In this document: piece after piece, positions 14,501 through 19,286 of the stretch
How positions within the stretch are numbered: position 1 is the stretch's first letter
How the letters are laid out: every line of letters starts with the position of its first letter
NCBI GenBank assembly: GCA_023459915.1
Contig: JAEWSN010000228.1
Coordinates: 1 to 19,286 of the forward strand
DNA from: Bacillota bacterium
GTDB lineage: Bacteria; Bacillota; Clostridia; DSM-8532
Length of the DNA stretch: 19,286 bases
Reading direction: 5' to 3'
The notes under the pieces: generated by a model
Told to the model about the DNA's origin: nothing
The model's database searches: none
What the model saw: the letters and a program-made list of their open reading frames with translations, nothing else
Program-made: the position numbers and the translations under genes

Positions 14501-14721
14501 CCAATCGCGGTCACCGTGATGCCGCCGATGGTTGTCGGGATAATCACCACGCTGTCCGAACCGGTGTACTCCTTTATCTCGCCTGTTGTGTCGATTTCAA
14601 AGGCGCCATCGGTCACGGTGGGTGGCTCGATGGCCGCTGCGGCAACCGGCAGCAGGCCAATGGTGCCGATGATCAGCATCACCACGGCAAGCAAAACAGA
14701 TAGCATTTGTCTGTGTTTCAT
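11578..14721 (-). CDS. BspA-like LRR, aBig and SLH cell-surface protein
   Basis: A 1047-aa secreted protein displayed on the envelope. A signal peptide (1-30) ends in VAAAA. Leucine-rich repeats of the BspA/LRR_5 type lie at about 50-190 (VVIPEGVTRIETLAFGYC, VTLPDTLQTIADRAF) and again at about 405-500. Between them is an InlB B-repeat-like module (about 220-292, TYQANGGTG to YAQWN). Next come an atrophied bacterial Ig-like domain (about 520-605, ISETGEVNRPA, VTLTATVS), a Pro/Thr linker (612-642), a beta-rich domain (about 645-866) ending FSTDHFSLYTVGYN, and three SLH modules (about 868-1047) that anchor it to the wall. BspA-type repeats often mediate adhesion; the ligand here is unknown. GGGAGG lies 7 nt before the ATG at 14721. 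It follows the DUF2442 gene by 29 bp. Confidence 0.92.
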   Translation of the reverse strand: MKHRQMLSVLLAVVMLIIGTIGLLPVAAAAIEPPTVTDGAFEIDTTGEIKEYTGSDSVVIIPTTIGGITVTAIGEWAFHEPEAQAPLLQSVVIPEGVTRIETLAFGYCRNLTSVTLPDTLQTIADRAFLQCVSLTGVIIPASVTSIGDYAFSGLIHDGLKTSLRLAVFLGNAPDLGTAVFGAHAPDFKVYRRTGATGYDASDWSGYDTVAFDEQLPSTLTYQANGGTGNVPAAVQANELGMVAVAPCPETLSRQGYRFSGWNVDSDGGGHAYVPGNPLLLGVGDVTLYAQWNRLYPIESAALSHGTIVSDKAEAVPGEVFTLTITPDEGWNLLPGSLAFHDLQTGEPIDSSDYALPPLSVKSKRSPEATAFSLMLPFEMPEAGIRVSASFIEGDYRYEQTSDGTIKILSYVGQGGNVLIPRTIEGREVTNIGSFSFWANGDVYGVLVPDTVTTIGEGAFADCMGLRQILFAGPAPALEGVEQFPGHNTSLRILFIDGNDGFTVPTWQGFPSMAVTPAAIVAEEVVTITFAPGEDAGAVRHDVALPDKGYVFGSDVSWQSSHPETISETGEVNRPAYGQGNKTVTLTATVSNNGANETRTFGLTVPAYLQDEAPVPTPTPAPSTPKTGEPTAAPTVVPTPPVVVVTSLPTASGTVLVTGTTEVTGVMNSTGALSATISGTQLAAAMRQVTQAAGNAPDGAARQLEILVSGTAGIRQVGATMPTAAIAQMANDGADALRLSTPLATLTFDKAVLATLAKGTGGDIHIAVSTVEPDTLSAGTRAALAGRPVYDFQITSGGQVLSALDGQVSISVPYLLADGEDADAVIVHFINDAGELETVRNGRYDAETGTVRFSTDHFSLYTVGYNKVTFVDVPQAMWYAGPVGYLAARGIVEGVGSDAFCPEAVMTRAQFLVMAMRAYGLEPEAAPESNFSDAGNTWYSPYIATAKRKGLAVGVGNNRFAPDKELTRQEMCVLLYNLLGRLDMMPRESGGEPISAFSDADRVASWAGEAMSTLVKAGLVHGDSYGLRPEKTASRAQAAQILFNSLSK

Positions 14722-14750
14722 TTTTGTCCCTCCCATTTCTCTACGCCTCC

Positions 14751-14981
14751 CTATTTTTGTGCCAGTTCAAAGATTTCATTTACCGAAATTTCCAGACGAT
14801 TGCCCCACCGGATGAAGCTGCCATCCGTTGTCGCCTGTTCAAACAACGCCCGGTCTGAAAGCAGGCCAAAACGAATCGTGCGCAGCCTGCTTTCCAGATT
14901 GAGCACCAGCATGCTGCCGTTGTCCAACAGCACCTCCAGGCGGTATGCTTCCCTTGGAACGACCTTGATGATATGGCTCAC
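14751..14981 (-). CDS. DUF2442 domain protein
   Basis: A 76-aa protein that is nearly all DUF2442: YRLEVLLDNGSMLVLNLESRL, IRFGLLSDRALFEQ and WGNRLEISVNEIFEL. Proteins of this family often sit next to DUF4160 proteins in toxin-antitoxin-like pairs, but no DUF4160 frame is visible in the 214 bp upstream. The start is GTG at 14981, with GAGGAGG 7 nt upstream. The stop lies 29 bp before the large SLH gene, so the two are probably co-transcribed. The function is unknown; a DNA- or protein-binding accessory role is only a guess. Confidence 0.82.
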   Translation of the reverse strand: MSHIIKVVPREAYRLEVLLDNGSMLVLNLESRLRTIRFGLLSDRALFEQATTDGSFIRWGNRLEISVNEIFELAQK

Positions 14982-15036
14982 CCCAACGCCTCCTCACGAC
15001 ATGGACAATTTCCCTGTGATGCAAATTTTCAGACAG

Positions 15037-15067
15037 AAAAAACCACCACACAAGCATTGTATGGTGG
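15037..15067 (-). terminator. Intrinsic terminator of the LuxR-family gene
   Basis: On the minus strand CCACCATACA and TGTGTGGTGG form a 10-bp stem with one G-U pair around a 5-nt loop, followed directly by TTTTTT. It lies about 130 bp past the luxR stop. A second small hairpin (15084-15100, ATCACCC/GGGTGAT, followed by TTTT on the plus strand) lies beside it. Confidence 0.9.
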
Positions 15068-15125
15068 CGTGTCTGGATTCCCCATCACCCAGCGGGTGAT
15101 TTTTCCGTGTTCAACCGGGTGGCAT

Positions 15126-15185
15126 TCGTCATGACGGGATGGCATCTTTCATGACTGGCTGACATCCGTCATGACGGGATGGCAT
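15126..15185. repeat. 20-bp tandem repeat, three copies, after the luxR stop
   Basis: Units 15126-15145, 15146-15165 and 15166-15185 share the pattern nnGTCATGACGGGATGGCAT, with the middle copy diverged. Each holds the palindrome TCATGA. The array begins 11 bp past the luxR stop codon and precedes the terminator. Confidence 0.85.
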
Positions 15186-15195
15186 CCCGAACCGT

Positions 15196-17703
15196 TCAAA
15201 CGAGCGAGGGGTTTTTGTCGAGCACCTGCCTGAGGAGAAACCGCGAATTCACCCCCAGCTTTTCAAAAGCGCTTTTCATCTGTGTCTTCACCGTATTCTG
15301 GGAAACGAACAACTGCTCGCCAATCTGTTTGTTCGACAATCCCTCCGACGCGAGCTGCACAATCTCCCGCTCCCGCTTGGTCAACCGCAATGCCCGGTTC
15401 GCCACCTGCGTTCCGGCAAGCTTCATCACTGCCTGCTGATAGGATTTGTACAATTCCAGGATGCGTTCAATATCCTGGCGGTACATTCCCTCTCGGGCCA
15501 TGGTTTCGAGCAACGGCCTGATGAAATCACAATTCTCAACAAACGGCATGTACAGGCGGTCCGGCATGGCAAGATCGAGCGCGGTGGCCATCGCCTGCCC
15601 TGCCTTGTCCAGCCGATGAATGCGTTCATTGGCGGCCGCGACATAAATCCAGGTGTGAATCACCGCCAGGGTGTTGGGAAATACGGAAGCCGTCTCCAGC
15701 AGCCCGTCTGCGATACCCAACAGTTTCAGATACGCACCCTGGATCAGCAAGACCCGCCCGTAAATGATGTTGGCAAAGGCTCTCGTCTGATAATACATGC
15801 GCGTGGCGCTGAAGTCCCCTTTGCACAGCCATTCCGGAATCTCCGCGGTTCGCTTGAGCAGGGCATTGAGGTAGCCGGTGCACATGTCGAGCGTGTGCAG
15901 CACCACATAATTCCTTGTGGATTCAACCTCTTCGCGCATCTTTTGGAACAACTCGAACACATCGGCCACATTGTTCTTCATCAGGCTCAGCCGCTCTTGC
16001 AAAAACAGCGCGCAAATGGACACACTCGGTTCCAACCCCTGTCGCGCCTCATAGTCTGCCTGATGCAACGCGATTTCCGCATTTTCCAATTCACCCCGCT
16101 GAAAATGAAGTTCCGCCGCCATCATGGATGAGCCACCCATGCCATGGCCCCCCGAAAGCATGTGATAGTGTGGAAAGTTCGTTGCGAGCGCTTGTACCTG
16201 CCTGTCAAGCGTTCCGCTTTCACGATGGAAAAGATACAGCACGGAAGGCGCGCCAAAGCTCCAGCTTCCCTTGGTGTCGAGGAAGGCAGAAGGCCCACCC
16301 AGGAGAAGGGCTGCCTGTTTCTGGTGTGACGCCATCGCCACCACATCATTGTATTCGGTAAAACTGAGCAGCAACTCGAATTCGCCCATCAGCCATTCGA
16401 CATTGTCCGGCACGGCGGGGTTTTCTTCTGATGCGGCATCATTGCCTTGCAGCAGCGAAACAAACGTTTCGCATGCACGCCCGAACCGTTCCGATTCATA
16501 AAATGTCATCATACACATGGCGTATGCAAGCACCGCGACAGGATGGCGGCGCTTGCAGGCTTCCGGGGCTTCATCATAAAAGCGAATCAACAAGTCCTTA
16601 TGCTCGTACGTGATGCAATTGGTCTTGTCGCGTTCCATCATCAGCAACAGGCTGTCACAGTCCCCCACTGCATGGAAAAAGCGCATGGCTTCGAGGGGTT
16701 CTCCGTTTTCCGCGCACCAGTTTCCCGCTTTTCCATAGAGGTCTTTGCGAAAATCGGCATCCTGTTTCTCAATGAGCTCCCGCAGGTAATTGGAGAGGAT
16801 GTTGTGCATCTGATAGGTTCGGGATGGCGCGTCGTAGGAGACAAATGCGTTGCGTCCGGTGATTTCATCGAGATAGGTGATTGCCTTGTCATCTCCGAGC
16901 ATGAAGATGGCCTGCGCCTCGCTGAAGCGCTCAAAGACACAGATGTGAAGCAGGAACATTCTGACCGGCGCGGAAAACTGTCTGAGAATGGCCGTTTCAA
17001 TCAGCTTGTAAATATTGTAGGTTGTCATGAGGCTGCCGGTCTCCCGGTAATTCAGCATCAGCAGATACAGCGCGCTGATCCAGCCTTCCGTCACCGCCTG
17101 CAGCTCATCCGCTTCCGCGGCCCTGAGCGCGATGCCACAGCGTTGATAGTAGTGAATAATTTCCTGCGCAGTCAGTTCGAAAACACTTTTTTTGATGTGA
17201 AGCAGATAGCCCTTTAGAGAAAGCTCATCCAGGCTTGACAGCTCAACAAACCGCGTGGTGAGCACAATGTGCAGGTTCTCGATTTCATTGACGACAAGGC
17301 ATTGGATGAATTCGCCAACTTCCGCGCTGTTCAGCAGGTGGTAATCATCGATGACCACAACGGTTCTGGCAGTAAAATCGATGTCGGCAAACACCCGCAT
17401 GGCTTCCTGGCGTGACAGGCTGTCATCGGGAAACCCGAGCTGGGCAAGCATGGTGGCGCGTGCAGTATCCACGTTTCCCAACAGCTGACAAAAACCGGCC
17501 CAGAAATTCACGGTCGAACCATCAAAGACCTTGTGCCACAACAACCTGGCCTTCGCGTTTCCCAAGTGCGTTTTGACCGCAGTTGTTTTCCCATATCCCA
17601 TCGGCGCTTCCACAACGGTCAGGGGATAGTCGAACACCATGCCCATGGCCTTCGTGATCCGTTCGGGGAAATAAAGCACCTGTGTTCTGCCGGTTTCTGT
17701 CAT
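15196..17703 (-). CDS. MalT-like LuxR-family ATP-binding regulator (LAL type)
   Basis: An 835-aa transcription regulator. The N-terminal STAND-type ATPase has Walker A APMGYGKTT (33-41) and Walker B TVVVIDDYH (114-122), followed by an ILTTR-like LHIVLTTR. A long helical, TPR-like region fills the middle. The C-terminal LuxR/GerE helix-turn-helix (about 770-828) reads LTKREREIVQLASEGLSNKQI, then FVSQNTVKTQMKSAFEKLGV. MalT, the model, is switched on by ATP and an inducer (maltotriose); the ligand here is unknown. The ATG at 17703 has GAGGG 6 nt upstream. Upstream DNA carries a palindrome and repeated TACCGTA sites that could be its operator. Downstream and on the same strand lie the DUF2442 and BspA-like/SLH genes, plausible targets but separated by a strong terminator. 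Confidence 0.93.
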   Translation of the reverse strand: MTETGRTQVLYFPERITKAMGMVFDYPLTVVEAPMGYGKTTAVKTHLGNAKARLLWHKVFDGSTVNFWAGFCQLLGNVDTARATMLAQLGFPDDSLSRQEAMRVFADIDFTARTVVVIDDYHLLNSAEVGEFIQCLVVNEIENLHIVLTTRFVELSSLDELSLKGYLLHIKKSVFELTAQEIIHYYQRCGIALRAAEADELQAVTEGWISALYLLMLNYRETGSLMTTYNIYKLIETAILRQFSAPVRMFLLHICVFERFSEAQAIFMLGDDKAITYLDEITGRNAFVSYDAPSRTYQMHNILSNYLRELIEKQDADFRKDLYGKAGNWCAENGEPLEAMRFFHAVGDCDSLLLMMERDKTNCITYEHKDLLIRFYDEAPEACKRRHPVAVLAYAMCMMTFYESERFGRACETFVSLLQGNDAASEENPAVPDNVEWLMGEFELLLSFTEYNDVVAMASHQKQAALLLGGPSAFLDTKGSWSFGAPSVLYLFHRESGTLDRQVQALATNFPHYHMLSGGHGMGGSSMMAAELHFQRGELENAEIALHQADYEARQGLEPSVSICALFLQERLSLMKNNVADVFELFQKMREEVESTRNYVVLHTLDMCTGYLNALLKRTAEIPEWLCKGDFSATRMYYQTRAFANIIYGRVLLIQGAYLKLLGIADGLLETASVFPNTLAVIHTWIYVAAANERIHRLDKAGQAMATALDLAMPDRLYMPFVENCDFIRPLLETMAREGMYRQDIERILELYKSYQQAVMKLAGTQVANRALRLTKREREIVQLASEGLSNKQIGEQLFVSQNTVKTQMKSAFEKLGVNSRFLLRQVLDKNPSLV

Positions 17704-17719
17704 TGTTTACCCTCGCATA

Positions 17720-17767
17720 TTACGGTACCAGGTACCGTAACACTACCGTAATATAACTGTTACCGTA
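17720..17767. promoter_or_regulatory. Palindrome and TACCGTA direct repeats before the luxR gene
   Basis: A perfect 21-bp palindrome (arms TTACGGTACC and GGTACCGTAA, central A at 17730) covers 17720-17740. Two more TACCGTA half-sites follow at 17744-17750 and 17761-17767. The group lies 17-64 bp before the luxR start, where an operator would be expected. A near copy of the palindrome lies at 17936-17956. No clear -35/-10 pair was found here. Confidence 0.6.
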
Positions 17768-17930
17768 GAACCATCTGATGCGGAAACGCCTGTGTTCTTG
17801 AGACGTGCCACATTTTGTCGATGTAGGCCGTGGTGTATACCTGTTCAATGCGATGATACAGGTTTGCGGCTTTTTCTGTCAATTCATAGCCGTCCGCGTG
17901 TTTTCGAAGAAACCCCGTTATTACTGCCAG
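17760..17930 (-). pseudogene. Remnant resembling the C-terminus of a HemN-like radical SAM protein
   Basis: A minus-strand frame with no start codon ends in TAA at 17762-17760. It encodes about 50 protein-like residues: GFLRKHADGYELTEKAANLYH, then RIEQVYTTAYIDKMWHVSR and TQAFPHQMVLR. The pattern DGYELT, LYHxIEQxYTxxYIDKxW, FP resembles the C-terminal tail of oxygen-independent coproporphyrinogen oxidase-like radical SAM proteins, from memory of the family. The catalytic CxxxCxxC part is absent. The frame continues upstream into the 3' end of the hydrolase gene, but that part does not look protein-like. It appears to be the surviving tail of a deleted gene, lying between the two palindromes. 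Confidence 0.5.
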
Positions 17931-19099
17931 GATTGATACGGTACCTGGTACCGTAATGCATTTGTAAAAAACGCCTGGATCTCGTCCATCAATGGCCGAT
18001 TGAGATCCTGGGCCAGTGACCTGTCGACTTTCGAGTAAAACGCCTGTTTGATCCCGTAGGGGATGTTCTGTTCATGGTCATCGTAGAGCTTTCGATAGAC
18101 AACATTTATCTCGTCAATGTACGAAATGGCCGTCTCAGATCGAAAGAGACTATTGTGTCCGTTTTGTCCGGCCTCTTTGACAGCAAGGATTCTGACATTT
18201 GGATTGGTTATCTGTCCGGCTTTGGAAATAATGGAGCTCCCCCCATAGGCAACAAGTTCATCCTCTGTACCGTGGATAATCAGCACGGGAACATCCGTAC
18301 CATTGATGGCGTCCACCGCCTGCAGGGACGCTGCTTCTCCAAACAGAATCCGCTGATACAACCACAAGAACGGCGCCTGAACATCAATGAAGTTTCCCAT
18401 CATGCTCCGACCTTGCTCCAGAACGATTTCCATGGGACTGTTTGCGCCGGAAACCGTGACAACCCCTGCAATATCATAGTCGTAGTGGAGGATGTTCGCC
18501 ACTGCATAGCCTCCCCAACTATGTCCAAACAGCAGCTTCGGGTAAGCCGACAGCGCCTCGCTGGTGTTGATATAGGTCAATGCCGCGTCCAAATCGATCA
18601 GCGCTTGCGGGAACCCCTTTGTTGTTTTCCCCTCGCTGTCAAAGCTTCCCGTTGCGTCATAGGCAAAAACGCGCCATCCCTGATCAAGAAAATAGGTGAT
18701 TTGAGGCAGATAGCTGTCCGCGCCTCCCCCGATTCCATGCGCTATGACCACCAGTCCCTGCGCCTGATCCTGGTCATACACATATCCCTGCAAGAAATGA
18801 TCGCCAGAGGGAAAACGCACCAGGTCTCTTGGATACTGTGCCTGCAGATCCTCATATCGCAGGCCGGCGGCAATCGTCATGTCATGCCTGTCATATCTGG
18901 GGAACTGTCCGTTATAAATGAACACGACCACAATCATGGAGATGACTGAAAACAGGAGCAACACGCTTGCCATGATGATGCCGATGGTTCGACTGATTCT
19001 CCTGCCTTTGTTGTGCTCTGGATTCGTCCTTCTGTTCCCAGGGCTCCTCTTCTTGTGTTCAGGACTCATCCTCTTGAAATCCGTGCCTGTCTTCAACAT
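17921..19099 (-). CDS. Membrane-anchored alpha/beta hydrolase
   Basis: A 392-aa protein. A very basic, hydrophilic N-terminus (about 9-37, with the near-repeat PEHKKRSPGNRRTNPEHNK) precedes one transmembrane helix (about 39-62), which should place the enzyme domain outside the cell. The alpha/beta hydrolase fold shows the oxyanion segment AHGIGGG (120-126), nucleophile Ser194 in FGHSWGGY, acid Asp280 in IHGTEDELV and His315 in GQNGHNSL. It is likely an esterase or peptidase-like hydrolase; the substrate cannot be read. I chose ATG at 19099 (GGGGGA about 4 nt upstream); a TTG at 19132 would lie upstream of the expected transcript start. The last residues, RYQVPYQSWQ, are partly encoded by a 21-bp palindrome, so the natural C-terminus may have been altered. 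Confidence 0.85.
   Translation of the reverse strand: MLKTGTDFKRMSPEHKKRSPGNRRTNPEHNKGRRISRTIGIIMASVLLLFSVISMIVVVFIYNGQFPRYDRHDMTIAAGLRYEDLQAQYPRDLVRFPSGDHFLQGYVYDQDQAQGLVVIAHGIGGGADSYLPQITYFLDQGWRVFAYDATGSFDSEGKTTKGFPQALIDLDAALTYINTSEALSAYPKLLFGHSWGGYAVANILHYDYDIAGVVTVSGANSPMEIVLEQGRSMMGNFIDVQAPFLWLYQRILFGEAASLQAVDAINGTDVPVLIIHGTEDELVAYGGSSIISKAGQITNPNVRILAVKEAGQNGHNSLFRSETAISYIDEINVVYRKLYDDHEQNIPYGIKQAFYSKVDRSLAQDLNRPLMDEIQAFFTNALRYQVPYQSWQ
17936..17956. repeat. Second copy of the 21-bp GGTACC palindrome, within the hydrolase 3' end
   Basis: Arms ATACGGTACC and GGTACCGTAA around a central T match the luxR-upstream palindrome at 20 of 21 positions when read on the minus strand. It encodes part of the last ten residues of the hydrolase, ending 15 bp before the stop codon. 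Confidence 0.85.
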
Positions 19100-19131
19100 C
19101 ACATCCCCCGTATCTTCGCAACAATTCTTCA

Positions 19132-19161
19132 AGTATCAGCATATGCGTATGGACGTGTCAA
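19132..19161 (-). promoter_or_regulatory. Promoter of the hydrolase gene
   Basis: On the minus strand TTGACA (19161-19156) and GATACT (19137-19132) are separated by 18 bp. The start of transcription would be near 19125, about 25 nt before the chosen ATG. A second TTGACA-like box lies about 17 bp further upstream. The remaining 125 bp to the window edge hold nothing else I can support. Confidence 0.6.
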
Positions 19162-19286
19162 GCACAACCATCCGGCTTGTCAAAACCGAAGGATTTTCAA
19201 GTTGTCACAAATCATGCGCATGAAGTATGCCGCCATGCGGAACGCATTGCTTTCCCGATTGAAGTTTGATCCCGCTTTGTGTAAAA

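Noticed and set aside
15084..15104. Plus-strand intrinsic terminator
   Set aside because: The small hairpin with TTTT points in the plus direction, but no plus-strand gene lies upstream; kept only as a note beside the real minus-strand terminator.
14982..15195. Search for a DUF4160 partner of the DUF2442 gene
   Set aside because: No frame with DUF4160-like motifs was seen; the stretch holds only the terminator and tandem repeats.

Overview
The window reads as chromosomal DNA of a GC-rich bacterium that exports and anchors surface proteins through S-layer homology (SLH) domains. Strong AGGAGG-type ribosome sites, a BspA-like leucine-rich-repeat surface protein, a divergent GTP-type PEP carboxykinase, a MocR regulator and a large MalT-like LuxR regulator together suggest an anaerobic, probably gut-associated Clostridia-type Firmicute. 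That assignment is an inference; no rRNA or tRNA is present to confirm it. No phage, IS element, CRISPR array or complete mobile element is visible.

Layout. Positions 1-3242 (minus): a mechanosensitive channel (MscS), a DUF2254 membrane protein and an SLH protein that runs off the left edge; the last two overlap by ATGA. Positions 3376-4793 (plus, divergent): a FetA/FetB-type ABC transporter pair. Positions 4902-5839 (plus): an exported, C-terminally anchored protein that appears split by a frameshift and carries a 30-bp tandem repeat before its signal segment. Positions 6155-8138 (plus): a clear sigma-A-type promoter and PEP carboxykinase, ended by a 13-bp hairpin shared with the convergent MocR gene. 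Positions 8311-11337 (minus): small secreted protein, then aldo/keto reductase with two 4Fe-4S motifs, then MocR, tightly packed. Positions 11578-14981 (minus): DUF2442 protein followed by a 1047-aa BspA-like/SLH protein. Positions 15196-17703 (minus): MalT-like LuxR regulator with a textbook terminator. Positions 17760-19161 (minus): a remnant that resembles the C-terminus of a HemN-like radical SAM protein, then a membrane-anchored alpha/beta hydrolase with its promoter.

The genes suggest a cell-envelope neighbourhood: two SLH proteins, an anchored hydrolase, an anchored ectodomain protein, a tension-gated channel and a metal exporter. The LuxR and MocR proteins are the candidate local regulators.

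The most distinctive signal outside the genes is a recurring habit of short (15-40 bp) imperfect tandem duplications, most of them at or just after stop codons (MscS, MocR, LuxR, BspA/SLH). In MocR the duplication appears to have rewritten the C-terminus. A second signal is a 21-bp near-perfect palindrome (arms TTACGGTACC) present twice, once in front of LuxR and once forming the last codons of the hydrolase gene, with the HemN-like gene tail trapped between the copies.
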